Positions 8,646-18,716 of a stretch of DNA of 64,000 bases are shown one piece after another; position 1 is the stretch's first letter, and every line of letters starts with the position of its first letter. The position numbers and the translations under genes were made by a program. Source of the stretch: Mesorhizobium mediterraneum (GTDB lineage: Bacteria; Pseudomonadota; Alphaproteobacteria; Rhizobiales; Rhizobiaceae); NCBI RefSeq assembly GCF_002284565.1, contig NZ_NPKI01000043.1, positions 62,001-126,000 on the forward strand, given 5' to 3'. The notes under the pieces are model-generated. The model was not told where the DNA came from. It saw only the letters and a list, made by a program, of their open reading frames with translations, and did not search any database.

Positions 8646-10805
8646 ATGGAAAAGATCGCTGGCAGGATTTTCCTGGCGTTGATGGCCATGGTGCTGGGCG
8701 CGTTGCTGTTTGTGGTCGCATACGCGGCGACCGACTGGTACCGGACCGGATCGCATTTTCTCTTCGACAGCCTGAATGCGGACCCGCGGCCAGTCTTCAG
8801 CTACGCCTGGACGGACCTGAAAGCTGGAAGCTTCGCAAAGCTGCAATACGCCGGCGCCGCGGCCCTATTCGGCTTCGTCCTGCCGCTCGCCGTCGCATTC
8901 TTGATGCGGCCGCCCAAGCGCAACGACGCAAAATTCATGTCGATGGCCGACGTTCGCCGAGCCGGCCTGCTGAAGCCGAGGGGCATCTTCATCGGACGCG
9001 CCGGCGGCAGACTGGTCAACGTCTTTGCCCCGCACCGCGATCGGCGCACCGGCAAATTGCGCCTGACGCGCCCGAGAGTTCGCGGCGGCAGGAAGCTTTG
9101 GATCGACGGCGATGACGTCGGCGGCTTCGTCATCGGACCGCCAAGGTCGGGCAAGGGCGCAGCGCTGATCATCCCCAACGCGCTGATGTGGCCACATTCG
9201 CTGGTCGTTCTTGATCTGCGCGGCGAGACATATGAGGCGACAGCCGGCCACCGGGCCACCTTCAGCCAGGTCGTCCGCTTCGCGCCGGCCGACCGCGACG
9301 GCAACACCGCCTTCTATAACCCGATGGACTTCATTTCGCTTGATTCGGCTCAGCGGGACATCGACCTGCGCAACATGGCGGCCGCGCTCTTTCCGCGGCC
9401 GCCTGCCAATGCCGATCCTTACTGGGTCAACGATGCGCGCCTCCTCTTCACCGGCATTGCCTCTTACGTCATGGAGTCCACGCGGATCGCCGACGAAAAC
9501 CGCAGCTTCGCCACGATCCTCAAGATCATGAACGGCGCCGACGAGCCGATCCTGGAGTTCCTGGCAAGCCTGCGCGACACCCGCCGGCATGAAGTTTCCG
9601 ATTTTACGCTGCAGACGCTTCTGCCCTATGCGGACATGGCGGAGAAGCAGTTTTCCGGTCTCTATGCCGGCGTGCGCACCGGCATGGCGCCCTTCCTGAA
9701 CGAGCGGCTGATGCGGGCAACTGCGCGGAGCTCCTTCGACATCCGCAATCTCAAGACCGAGCGGGTCTCGCTCTATCTCGATTTCCGGCGCGAGCAGATG
9801 GCTTCGCTGGGCCCGCTTTTCAACGTGCTCATCACGCAGATGATGAACTTCATGTCCGAATCCATGCCTCGCCCCGGCGAACACCAGGTGCTTGTCCTGC
9901 TCGACGAATTTCAGAACCTCGGCAAGCTTGAGAAAGTGACTGACATGGCGACCGTTCTTGGCGGCCATGGCGTGCCGATGTGGTTTTTCGTGCAGTCGCT
10001 CAAATCGGTCGACGAGATCTACCGCAAGGAAAGCCGCGAAACGCTTATCAACGCTGCCCGAGTCCAGATCTTCTTCGGCGCCCAGGAGACCGACGATCTG
10101 CGCTACGTCTCCGAGCAGATAGGCGAAACGTCCGAACCCCAGAAGGACGTCACCAGGACGCAAGCCAGCCTTTTCGACACCTATTACACGCGCTCGGTTC
10201 ACAGCAAGCAAGTGCGTCGGCCGTTGATGCGTCCGGACGAAATTCGCACCATGAACAAGAACAAGGTCGTCATTCTGCCGCGCGGCGAAAATGCAATCCT
10301 TGCGACTCGCAATTTCTATTTCGCTGATCGAGAGCTCTCCAGGCGGGCTTTCATGGCACTCCCGGAGAGCCCGAACGCACAGCCGGCCAAACCAGTCGCT
10401 GCCACCGCTCCCTTCCCCTCCCCGTCCGTCCAGTCGATCGTGCCGGTCGGCCCACGCTACCGCTCCGGCATCACACACTCGCGGCTGCAGCGCGGTGCGA
10501 CCTTCGCTGCAAAAGTCGGACGTGCCGAACGGCCAATCGCCCGCCGTCGAGTGCCCGGGCCGCAAAGGGCCGGCATTGAGGCGACCCTCATCCCGCCGGC
10601 AGCGGGGGCGCCGGTAACTGCCGTCGATTTTTCGGCTTTGGCGGCCCTGGCGGCGGCGACCAGGATCTCGCCGCAAAAAGTGGCCGTGATCGCGGCCATT
10701 CTCGCCGAGGCTAAATCTTTCCGTTCGCAGTCGACTGACTCCGAGACATTCGATCGCAATTTAAGCGTCGTCGCGGAAGCATTGCCAGACGTGGTGGACG
10801 AGTGA
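8646..10805 (+). CDS. virD4: VirD4/TraG-type coupling protein
   Basis: The 719-residue protein has two N-terminal membrane segments (about 8-30 and 60-80), then an ATPase with Walker A GPPRSGKG near residue 164 and Walker B VLLDEFQNLG near residue 417. The C-terminal 150 residues are basic and Pro/Ala rich, as in rhizobial VirD4 proteins. It brings the relaxase-bound strand to the VirB channel. The start follows virB11 by 12 bases, with a GAGG stretch before the ATG. It closes the operon; no convincing terminator is visible behind it. Confidence 0.95.
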   Translation: MEKIAGRIFLALMAMVLGALLFVVAYAATDWYRTGSHFLFDSLNADPRPVFSYAWTDLKAGSFAKLQYAGAAALFGFVLPLAVAFLMRPPKRNDAKFMSMADVRRAGLLKPRGIFIGRAGGRLVNVFAPHRDRRTGKLRLTRPRVRGGRKLWIDGDDVGGFVIGPPRSGKGAALIIPNALMWPHSLVVLDLRGETYEATAGHRATFSQVVRFAPADRDGNTAFYNPMDFISLDSAQRDIDLRNMAAALFPRPPANADPYWVNDARLLFTGIASYVMESTRIADENRSFATILKIMNGADEPILEFLASLRDTRRHEVSDFTLQTLLPYADMAEKQFSGLYAGVRTGMAPFLNERLMRATARSSFDIRNLKTERVSLYLDFRREQMASLGPLFNVLITQMMNFMSESMPRPGEHQVLVLLDEFQNLGKLEKVTDMATVLGGHGVPMWFFVQSLKSVDEIYRKESRETLINAARVQIFFGAQETDDLRYVSEQIGETSEPQKDVTRTQASLFDTYYTRSVHSKQVRRPLMRPDEIRTMNKNKVVILPRGENAILATRNFYFADRELSRRAFMALPESPNAQPAKPVAATAPFPSPSVQSIVPVGPRYRSGITHSRLQRGATFAAKVGRAERPIARRRVPGPQRAGIEATLIPPAAGAPVTAVDFSALAALAAATRISPQKVAVIAAILAEAKSFRSQSTDSETFDRNLSVVAEALPDVVDE

Positions 10806-10933
10806 TCCCTACGGGGAGCGTTGTCGATCCCTTGCGGGGGGCAACGCATCATTCCGCTTCTTGCGAACGAGGTCATTGACGTTCGGGATGGGGAATCAGG
10901 GCGCTTTCCGGTTGATAACGCATGCAGTGGAAT

Positions 10934-11170
10934 TCAGATTCTCAACCGACTATCGGTCTCGTTCGCTTCACTCGAAATCCAGTCGCGAAACTTCTTGAAC
11001 TTTGCAATATGCTCCCTTCCCCGCGTGGGTGATCGCATATTATCTGCCCGGCGTAGGCCCCGAATTACCGATCGCGACCGGACCTGCGTTGGCGATCTCC
11101 TGCCGTTCGCGTAGTCCAGCCAAGACAAGCGTAGGGTTGCACGGGGCCAGCAGTGCCAGTCACTCGTCAA
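10934..11170 (-). pseudogene. Possible C-terminal remnant of a LysR-type regulator, in a 430-bp region without intact genes
   Basis: On the minus strand the end of this stretch reads GREHIAKFKKFRDWISSEA, which resembles the last helix of GcvA-type LysR regulators, but the upstream residues change frame repeatedly and no N-terminal HTH is visible. The rest of 10806-11232 shows no convincing gene, RNA or repeat. It may mark the border where the cargo block joined the transfer operon. Confidence 0.3.
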
Positions 11171-11232
11171 TCACGGCGGTACTCCACCGGCGTGCTGACA
11201 GATGACAGTCAGCGCATATACTTCTAAGACCG

Positions 11233-12247
11233 TCAACGATTTCGAATGCGTTCCTGAGAAGGCGTATGTCCGAAATGTTTTGCGTAGGAAGCTGAAAAAT
11301 AGGAACTTGAGCAAGTTCCAGTCGCGATGCCTATATCGATGTTTGGCAGATTGGTGTGGAGCAGCAAATCCCTCGCTTGCTCAAGACGGAGTATCTTCGT
11401 AGTATCGGGCGGGCGAAGAGTCCGCATAGCGATGGAAAAGGCGCTCGAGATTTCTAATACTCATCCCACAAGTGCGCGCGATCAATTCAATGCTGACCGG
11501 CTTCTCCAGGTTTTGCATCATCATCCCTAAGGCTGTGCCAACTGCGGTGGCAGTGTGTCGAGACCGACCGAACTGCCTGGTCGCTGTTCAACCGCGCCTG
11601 TCCTGATGCGCTCAACCTGGAACTGGTTGGCAATCGACCGGGCTAGCTAGCACTGCGCCGTGTTGTTCGGGGATAATGTGGAGGAGCATATCGAGCGCGG
11701 CCGTTCCCCCTGCGCATGTATATCTGTTATTGTCGATGACGTAGATTTCATTGCTCAGCTCGATAAATGGAAACTCCTCTCGAAAAGCCGGCTGCCCTTC
11801 CCAATGCAAGGTGCATCGCGCATTGGTCAACAGCCCCGCGCGAGCCAGAAAAACCGGTCCCATGGACAGCGCGCCCAATTGGCATCCTTCACGCGCACGC
11901 CGATTGAGTATGACACTTAAGCGCGTCTGGTCTTTAGCCACTAATGTCATCCCCGCGCAGACGAAAAGGTAATCGGGCGCGGGAGAGGCGCCAAAGCGCT
12001 CGTCCGCAACCACTGAAAACCCGTTGGAGGCATGGGCCACCTGCCCATCTTCCGAAGAGAAGCGCCATCCATACGCCTCGTATCCGAGAAGGCGATTGGC
12101 TGCCCTCAGTGGCTCAATCGCACAAGTGACCGACATCATCGAGAACAAATCCATCAGCAGGAACTCAATGCATTGAGTTCGATCGGTGGCACCAATGTTC
12201 ATGTTTGTGGCCGCTGCTCCCAAATTCGCTCGGCGCGGAGTCATCAA
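11233..12247 (-). pseudogene. Broken GlxA-family (DJ-1/PfpI plus AraC) regulator
   Basis: Residues from 12247 down to about 11612 form an intact N-terminal DJ-1/PfpI-like domain (FLLMDLFSMMSVTCAIEPLRAAN, then DYLFVCAGM, TAALDMLLHII). The AraC-type HTH pair continues only in other frames: FHRYADSSPARYY near 11420-11460 and LRLEQARDLLLHTN plus FGHTPSQ at 11233-11427. At least two frameshifts therefore separate the halves of a gene that should encode about 330 residues. Intact relatives often regulate quaternary-amine or amino-acid catabolism, which would match the surrounding cargo. Confidence 0.75.
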
Positions 12248-13560
12248 TTTTTGTTGGAGAGCTAAGGATCAAAGAGAAAATGATCAAAAGCCGCCGATCA
12301 GACTTCTTGGTTCACCTGCACGGTTTCGTTGGTCCTGCATACCCGCAAGATGAAACACCCTCGATCGCTGCTGTGGTTGCCAGTTCAAATAGCAGCTCTG
12401 CGCCCGAACCATCCCCTAGCCGTTCCACGGCTTGATCGATAGCCGATGCGCGCAGGGCTCCAAGTCGCGCGTCAGCGTATCTATGAAATTTTGCGCGGAT
12501 CTGCGCCGGCGACGCCGGCACCTCCGGGTCCCCGGGAGCTTCGGTTGGGCCCGAGTAGAGCACTCGTTCGTCTTTCAATTGCAGTTCCACGGAAGAGAAG
12601 CGCCGGGCCGGGAATGCGCTGTTAAACTCGGCGCTCTCAGTGATCGTCATGCCTTCGGCCAGCCGTCGGATTTCCGGATTTGCCAACGAGGCCGTCGAAA
12701 CATGTTCGGGCTCGACGGTGCCATGGACAAGGCCAACAGCAACTGGAAAAGCGGTCGAATACTGTGCTTGCTCGGTGGTTTCCGGAGATCGAATAGCGAG
12801 GCGTTTCGATTCGTGAAAGGTGGTCAGATTAACGGCCGCGACCATGTAGGAGTTTAGATCATGTCTCGCCCGCAGCGTGAGCACCGCATGGACTGCCGGG
12901 CTGAGCCCAGCGGCAAATAGGAAAGGGCTTGAAATACTGCTCTGAGGTGCGCCACTTGCTTCCTAAGTCCGACCACAAGTCTGACACGTCCGGTGCTTCG
13001 ACGGTCAACGCTGGCGCGCCGGTAAAGCCGTCAGCCGCCAAGTATGCCGCGGAGACCCCGGCCACCGAACCCCAACCCGAGCCATCCTTTACCATCGTTT
13101 GGGGCGTCTATGCAGCGCATCATCTGGCTTCTGGGTCCATGGTACTCGGCAATACCCAGCGCCTCTCGCGTACGAACGTTGTCCAGGCACAACACCCGGG
13201 CGCCAAGCGCCGCCGCAGCCAAAGCTACCCACGCGCCGGACGTATGGTAATCGCTAGCAGTCCGGTGCAACGCAATGCCTGCGCGTGTTCCAATCTCGTA
13301 GCCAATCACCAGGCCAGCGAGAAAGGCACGATCATCGAGTTCCCCCTCGGCCTCAGACATTGCCATAAGGGCAGGTAAAACCCCGCATCCAACGTGACCC
13401 TTGGTAAGCCTGTGTCCGTCGTGCGCATCAAGTGCGTCGATCGTCATACCGCCTGCCAGTGCGGCGCCAGCCGGACTGGCTTTACGGCCGTCAAACAAAA
13501 GTCGCGCAGGTTTTTGACCCGGCCCAAAATGTCTAATCACGTTGACCTGCCACCGGATTT

Positions 13561-14487
13561 TCATCCAGCCGCAATTAGAGCCTCGGCGGGTTTTACGCCG
13601 TATGGCGCGGGTTGAGCAACGGGCGATCGGCGGAGCTGGTCGGGGTTGCGCAGCCGATCGTCCGTTGCGGTGAGATTGGCGGCATAGGCCGCGGGCGTGA
13701 GATATCCGAGCGCTGAATGTGGGCGTGATCGGTTGTAGTCGTCCCTCCATTCGGCAATCGTCGTGCGGGCATGGTCGAGGCCGAAGAACAGGGTCTCGTT
13801 CAAGAGTTCATCCCGCATACGCCCGTTGAAGCTCTCGCAGAAACCGTTCTGCATCGGCTTTCCCGGTGCGATGTAGTGCCATTCCACCTGGTGGTCCTTC
13901 GACCAGGCGAGCATGGCGTTCGAGGTGAATTCCGTGCCGTGATCGGAGACGAGCATGCCGGGCTTGCCGCGGCGGGCGATCAGGTCCGTCAGTTCGCGCG
14001 CCACACGCCGGCCCGAGATCGAGGTGTCGGAGATCGCCGCCAGGCACTCTCGCGTCACATCGTCGACGACGTTGAGAATGCGGAAGCGCCTGCCACAGGC
14101 GAACTGGTCGTGGACAAAATCCAGCGACCAGCGCGCGTTGGCCCGGGCCTCCACCAGGATCGGCGCCCGGGTGCCGACCGCACGCCGTCGCGCACGCCGT
14201 TTGCGCACCGCCAGCCCTTCCTCGCGGTAGAGCCGGTAAATGCGGTTGATCCCCGCCGGCTCGCCATCCTGCCGCAGCAGGATGAACAGCCGCCGGTAGC
14301 CGAAGCGGCAGCGTGCGTTGGCGAGATCACGCAGCCGGCCACGCAACTCCGTCTCCGGCGGCCGCCGCGGCCGGTAGCGGATCATCTTGCGCTCGGCGCC
14401 GACAATGGAACAGGCCCGACGCTCCGACAGACCCAGCACGGTCTGCAGATGCGCGACGGCTTCGCGCTTGGCGGCGGGCCCTACCAT
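13561..14487 (-). CDS. IS3-family OrfB transposase (DDE integrase domain)
   Basis: The 308-residue protein has the HTH_21 segment (FGYRRLFILLRQDG) and an rve/DDE domain with Asp in WSLDFVHD, Asp in LVSDHGTEF and Glu in FNGRMRDELLNE, so the catalytic triad is complete. It is normally produced as the C-terminal part of OrfAB. Confidence 0.95.
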   Translation of the reverse strand: MVGPAAKREAVAHLQTVLGLSERRACSIVGAERKMIRYRPRRPPETELRGRLRDLANARCRFGYRRLFILLRQDGEPAGINRIYRLYREEGLAVRKRRARRRAVGTRAPILVEARANARWSLDFVHDQFACGRRFRILNVVDDVTRECLAAISDTSISGRRVARELTDLIARRGKPGMLVSDHGTEFTSNAMLAWSKDHQVEWHYIAPGKPMQNGFCESFNGRMRDELLNETLFFGLDHARTTIAEWRDDYNRSRPHSALGYLTPAAYAANLTATDDRLRNPDQLRRSPVAQPAPYGVKPAEALIAAG

Positions 14488-14762
14488 TTTTTTGACAGGA
14501 GCTCGCGCAACGCCGAGGCTTCCAGCATCTGGTCGGCCAGAAGCTTCTTCAGCCTGGCGTTCTCCTCCTCCAGCGCCTTCAGCCGCTTGGCGTCGGAGAC
14601 CTCCATGCCGCCATACTTCGCCTTCCAGTTATACAGCGTCGCCTCGGAGATCCCGTGCTTGCGCGCCACATCGCCCGCCTTCGCACCCGCCTCGTGCTCG
14701 CGCAAAACCGCGATGATCTGCTCTTCCGTAAAGCGCTTTCTCTTCATCTGTCCGTCCTTCAA
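14481..14762 (-). CDS. IS3-family OrfA (HTH_Tnp_1 protein)
   Basis: OrfA has 93 residues, or 88 from the internal Met in MKRKRFTEEQI, which is the usual family start. It contains an HTH (TEEQIIAVLREHEAGAKAGD...SEATLYNWK) and a C-terminal leucine-zipper-like helix. It recognises the IS ends and, after a -1 frameshift near its stop, forms the N-terminus of the OrfAB transposase. Confidence 0.93.
   Translation of the reverse strand: MKDGQMKRKRFTEEQIIAVLREHEAGAKAGDVARKHGISEATLYNWKAKYGGMEVSDAKRLKALEEENARLKKLLADQMLEASALRELLSKKW
14487..14493 (-). other. Programmed -1 frameshift site between orfA and orfB
   Basis: Read on the minus strand the sequence is A AAA AAA TGG TAG in the orfA frame, a slippery A-heptamer followed within one codon by the stop. 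Sliding back one base leads into ATG GTA GGG, the start of orfB. This is the standard way IS3 elements make the fused transposase. Confidence 0.8.
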
Positions 14763-14977
14763 TCAGGCCGGACTCTAATCAAAGCCGGAGGAAATTACCC
14801 GTGGCAGGTCAACGTGATTGCGCGCGATCTGGGACATACTAGTGCTTGTTCCGCCGATCGCTACCCCCAAGAGGTCGAGAAGCCAACGCCGTCCCAGACC
14901 CAGCACCTCGGCGGGAATCGAGTCCGCACTGCTGTCGTGGAGAAAATCGTGTAGGGGAGTTGCCATCGTGGTTAGCC

Positions 14978-16548
14978 TCAAGCAACTTGTTTGGGCGAAG
15001 TTCTATCGTAGCGCGCGATCAGCTCACGCTTTAAAACCTTGCCGCTCGGATTGGTCGGCAAGGCATCCAGGAACTCGTAGCGCTTGGGACGCTTGTAAGA
15101 TGCAAGATCTCGGCTACCCCGGACGTACGCGTCAAGTGTCGCCGCCTCGAGGTTCGGCTCGGAACGCACAACAAAGGCGACGACGATCTGCCCCATTTCT
15201 CGTCCCTCAAGCCCACGACCGAGGCTTCCTGTACTCCAGGACAGCGATACAGAATCTCTTCCACTTCGCGCGGGTAGATGTTCTCGCCGCCTGATATGAT
15301 CAGGTCGTCAGCGCGCCCGTGGAAATAGTAGAATCCGTCCTGGTCTTGGCTGAACAGGTCGCCGCTATAAATCCAGCCGGCTTTGAGCTTCTTTTGAGTC
15401 TCAAATGGTTTATTCCAGTAACCGGTCATCGCTTGAGGTCCGCGTACTATCAACTGACCGATGGCCCCCTGTGCTACCTTTTCATCTGGCGGCACTTCAC
15501 GGCTGGGATCGTCGGTGATTATGCGGCATTCCGAAATCAACGTGGATTTGCCGCAGGAGCCAAGCTTGCGTAACGCATCTTCCGGATGCAGCATCAGCGT
15601 CAGTGAAGCTTCGGTCATTCCATAACCATTGAATATGCCAGGGCAGAATTCAGCCATGACCCGCTCCATGGTACTTGACGAAATTGCTGCCCCGCCGGTC
15701 GTAACAAGTCTCAATGAGGAAAGATCGAACTTGGCGAAATCCGGATGAAATAACATTTCCTGGATTTGTGTCGGCACTGCAAAAAGCGTGGTAATACGGT
15801 CCGCAGCGATGGTGCGGAGAGTACGTTCAGATTCGTAGCGCCCGATCACGACATTGGTACCGCCTACCAGAAGATGCGGGATGAAGTAGGCTTGCATTCC
15901 ACCCACGTGATACAGCGGCGCAATGTGCAGCGCGCGGTCATCATGCCGTAGCGAGTATTCCATCACGCAGTTCATTGCGATGGCAATGTCGTTTGCGTGA
16001 GTATGGATCACACCTTTCGGCCGTCCGGTGGTACCTGATGTATAGACCAGTGATGAAATAGTATCTCCGGTCGGAACCGGGCGTGGTTCACCCCGATCTT
16101 GCGAATGCTCAATCAACCCGTCGAAATGATGATGTCCCTGTGGGATGTTGCTCGCATCATATGCGCAACCAATGAAATCGTGGACGGAATGAACCTGTAC
16201 TGCGATTCTAAGCGCGTTGTCAGTCAGCGCTCTCCCGTAGACCAAGACACGCGCACCAGAGTCCTTTAGAATATAAGAAGCCTCTGCTGGAGACAGGCGG
16301 AAGTTCATCGGTACCGCCACAGCACCGAGAAACTGACAGGCGAAGAAGGTAGTCACGGAATTTTCCGAGGTGGAAACGTAAAACGCGACCCGATCACCAG
16401 GCCGAACGGCAAGATCAGACAGCGCTTGGGCGAAGCGCCGCACTCGACTTAACCACTCTCGATAGGTCCAGCGACGATCCTCATAGACCAAAGCCGTATG
16501 ATCAGGGTACCGGTCGGCAGAAGCTTCAAGGATGCGAGCAATGTGCAT
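14978..16548 (-). pseudogene. AMP-forming acyl-CoA synthetase with a C-terminal frameshift
   Basis: From ATG 16548 (MHIARILEASADRYPDH) the frame holds the whole adenylation domain: the P-loop-like YTSGTTGRPKGV, then NGYGMTEAS and YSGDLFSQDQDGFYYFHGRADDLI with GGENIYP. Near 15196 the frame breaks (after LRDEKWG); the C-terminal domain continues in another frame (QIVVAFVVRSEPN, then NPSGKVLKRELIARY with the catalytic Lys) to a stop at 14978. One indel therefore separates the two domains. It would have activated a carboxylic acid for the adjacent dehydrogenase; the substrate cannot be told from sequence. Confidence 0.88.
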
Positions 16549-16564
16549 AGCGCCTCGACCTGGA

Positions 16565-17755
16565 TTAGAGATTGAGCCGTAAAGATGGCATCTCTCGCGA
16601 CGCGATGAGATACTTGCACATCTCGGAGGTACCACCGACGATCGGCAGCGTACGGGCGTCACGGTATAACTGTTCGGCTTTGCCGTATTGCCGGGTGACG
16701 CCATCGCCGCCGAGAATTTGAACCGTGCGATCCGCGCAGAATACAGCAGTTTCAGTGGCAACCAGTTTGGCCTGACTAGCCTCACGCATAAGATCTTTTC
16801 CGCCGATCCCCGAGTCGTACATTTTGGCAGCTCGGTGTGTTAGCAGTTCGGCCGCGTCGATTTTCCAGCTCATCTGCGCGATCATGTCCCAGATAAGCTG
16901 CTTCTGACCAAGCTTTTGGCCGAAACTGACCCGAGACTGAGCGTGCTGACACGCGATGTCGAAGGCGGCGCGCGCCACACCTAGACCCGAACCGCCGAGG
17001 ATCACCCGTTCGAAATTGAAGGCGCTGAGCATGATATTGAAACCGCCATTCACCTCGCCCAACAAGTTCTCCCCGGGCACGCGCACCTCATCCATCGCGA
17101 CTTCGCCGACGATTGATCCGCGTCGTCCCACGAAGTCGTAGAGCCTTGGGAAGGTCAAACCCTTGGCGTGTGCGGGGATCAGAACCGCCGTTAAGCCTTT
17201 CTGCGGGGGTAGGTCGGGATCGGTGACACCCCAGACTATGTAGACGTTCGCTTTCGAGGCGTTCGAAATGTAACGTTTAACGCCGGATACTACCCATTCA
17301 CCAGCTTCTTCATCGAAGCGAATCCTGGTCTCCATGCCCGCACTATCCGAGCCAACACTGGGCTCGGTCATGCAAACTGATCCCAAGGATCGACCCTCGA
17401 GAATTGGCAATAGGTAGCGCTCGCGCAGGGACTCTCGGGCAAATCGGTGGATGGGGTACGCGCAGGACAACGCGGTGGCAATCGTGGTCTCGAAGGCATA
17501 GTTAAGGTAGGCCGCTTCCTCAGAAACAATTACTGCATGGGTAAGCCCCGGTTTCGGCAACGCTCCACGATAGAGATCAGGAAACATTAGCTTAAGGTAA
17601 CCAGCCTGTCCTAATACGCGAACCAGCGCCAATTGCGCACTGAAATCCTGATCGCGCTCAATCAAATTGACTTTCGGAGCAAGCTCGCGTGACATGAAGG
17701 TGCGAACTTCTGCACGAAATGCACGATCCTCATGCGTTAGAAAGAAATCACGCAT
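16565..17755 (-). CDS. Acyl-CoA dehydrogenase, isovaleryl-CoA-like active-site layout
   Basis: The 396-residue flavoprotein is full length with the family signatures CMTEPSVGSDSAGM and RYISNASKANVY (FAD and substrate binding) and QILGGDGVTRQYGKAEQLYRDAR near the C-terminus. The usual catalytic Glu of the YEGT motif is Gly here (VGGTSE, residues 373-378), while a Glu lies at residue 249 in FNFERVILGG. That arrangement matches isovaleryl-CoA and long-chain dehydrogenases, in which the base sits on this helix. The gene precedes the ligase by 16 bases and probably shares its transcript. It is one of the few intact genes of this part of the cargo. Confidence 0.93.
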   Translation of the reverse strand: MRDFFLTHEDRAFRAEVRTFMSRELAPKVNLIERDQDFSAQLALVRVLGQAGYLKLMFPDLYRGALPKPGLTHAVIVSEEAAYLNYAFETTIATALSCAYPIHRFARESLRERYLLPILEGRSLGSVCMTEPSVGSDSAGMETRIRFDEEAGEWVVSGVKRYISNASKANVYIVWGVTDPDLPPQKGLTAVLIPAHAKGLTFPRLYDFVGRRGSIVGEVAMDEVRVPGENLLGEVNGGFNIMLSAFNFERVILGGSGLGVARAAFDIACQHAQSRVSFGQKLGQKQLIWDMIAQMSWKIDAAELLTHRAAKMYDSGIGGKDLMREASQAKLVATETAVFCADRTVQILGGDGVTRQYGKAEQLYRDARTLPIVGGTSEMCKYLIASREMPSLRLNL

Positions 17756-18629
17756 TCTCTGACTATCTCAAAAAGCATAGAACATTAATGCAGCCCGGAA
17801 GCGCCAAATGGCTAGCCGTCAGCGCGGCGGCATTACTAATGAAGTACGACCCGGTCCGAATTGCGTCTCGGAGGCATCCATCTTTCTTGGTCCTTGCGCC
17901 AGAACCGCAAGAATCAAGCCAACCAACGGCAATGTAACGACTAGCACCACTAGGTCGTTGCAAAGGTTCTCCGAAAGGTGGGTTTCAAGTAAGCTTGCCA
18001 ATTTGCGGATCATCGTTAGCCCGATCGAAATCAAAGTACCTGGCGCCGCCGCAAGGATTCGTCTCGCCACTGACGGCGGTCGAAACGGTCAACTAGGCTA
18101 CTCTACAATGAGCGGGCGTGCACGTCGGTTCTATGCCTGCCGCTTCATCAGGCCAGATGCCGCATTAGACCTACCTTGCTAGTGATTAGCGCAGTCGACC
18201 CATGATGCATGGGCATTAAGTCGATGCGTGTCCAACAATCATTTGGTATGAGGTGATGCCGTAGTGAGATCGATCAGATTGAGGCGTGCATTCGGCTCTT
18301 CCCTTTGACCGCAGGAGACGAGCCCGGCGGGGGGTTGCCGATCGCCCAAATGACCTAATTCGTTGGTAGAACGATCGGGTCGCTTAAGGCAGAAATAGCA
18401 GGACTTGGTTGAGCGTGCCGGCCCGCGGGTTAAGGCCGAGTTCGACAGCGAGTTCTTTCTGATCAAAGCCTCTTAAAGATCTGCGGGTGCCAAGTTGCAA
18501 GGTATAGTAGCCTATTTGAGGCAGCCGCCATCATGCCGCTCGTGGCCGTGTTGTTCCTGGCCGGGCTGTTCTCCGTCCTGGCTCAGGTTCGGGTTCGCAC
18601 GGGCTGCGCGATATCGTTTTGTCATCGCT
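17756..18629. other. Region without a supported gene
   Basis: Short hydrophobic minus-strand stretches occur (for example VLVVTLPLVGLILAVLAQG near 17880-17960) and may be relics of a membrane protein, but no frame has a plausible start, length and motif together. No tRNA-like or repeat structure was seen. Composition is less GC-rich than the transfer operon. Confidence 0.5.
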
Positions 18630-18659
18630 CTATATCAATTCGTTGTTGGACAGGCATCA
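18630..18659 (+). promoter_or_regulatory. Conserved cargo box A, upstream of the peptide-binding protein
   Basis: The box holds CTATATCAATT, then GTTGTTGGACAGGCATCA, ending 57 bases before the start of the binding-protein gene. Nearly the same sequence lies before the dipeptidase gene (26486-26515) and, less exactly, between the LysR and aldehyde dehydrogenase genes (27706-27735). TTGGAC could serve as a -35 element. A LysR-type regulator binding site is the likeliest reading. Confidence 0.6.
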
Positions 18660-18716
18660 TTAGGTTCTCCAGAATGGATCAAATAGCCACGAAGGCATGC
18701 GCTAAGGGGAACTGCA

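Larger units (their letters stand above)
13543..14811 (-). mobile_element. IS3-family (IS407-like) insertion sequence, 1269 bp, with 4-bp target duplication
   Basis: Both ends begin TGACCTGCCAC when read inward (13543 onward, and the complement from 14811), with partial similarity beyond. The flanks are ACGT at 13539-13542 and ACGT at 14812-14815, a 4-bp duplication as expected for the IS407 group. The two overlapping frames orfA and orfB lie on the minus strand and are intact, so the element looks recent and possibly active. The target is the MmgE/PrpD gene, transcribed in the same direction. Confidence 0.93.
12312..14966 (-). pseudogene. MmgE/PrpD-family gene split by an IS element and frameshifted
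   Basis: The gene starts at ATG 14966 (MATPLHDFLHDS, then GLGRRWLLDLLGVAIGG), is interrupted at 14815/13539 by the IS at 13543-14811, and resumes as VIRHFGPGQKPARLLFDG. Removing the IS and one copy of its 4-bp duplication restores the frame exactly (SQIARNHVIRHFG). Two further frameshifts near 13090 and 12890 separate a middle segment (KDGSGWGSVAGVSAAYLAADG) and the C-terminal segment (NLTTFHESKRLAIRSPETTEQAQ). MmgE/PrpD enzymes include 2-methylcitrate dehydratase and related lyases. The neighbouring acyl-CoA ligase and dehydrogenase suggest one former acyl-CoA operon. Confidence 0.85.

Noticed and set aside
8865..10676. 603-codon minus-strand frame across virD4
   Set aside because: Antisense to a full-length coupling protein; composition is that of a shadow frame.
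10821..11114. + strand 97-codon frame behind virD4
   Set aside because: No domain, atypical composition, and overlap with a better minus-strand relic of a LysR C-terminus.
13771..14778. 335-codon + strand frame across the IS element
   Set aside because: It is the complement of orfA and orfB, which have the DDE triad and a slippage site.
17819..18070. Minus-strand frame with a hydrophobic stretch as a membrane-protein gene
   Set aside because: One hydrophobic segment, no credible start and no family; at best a relic.
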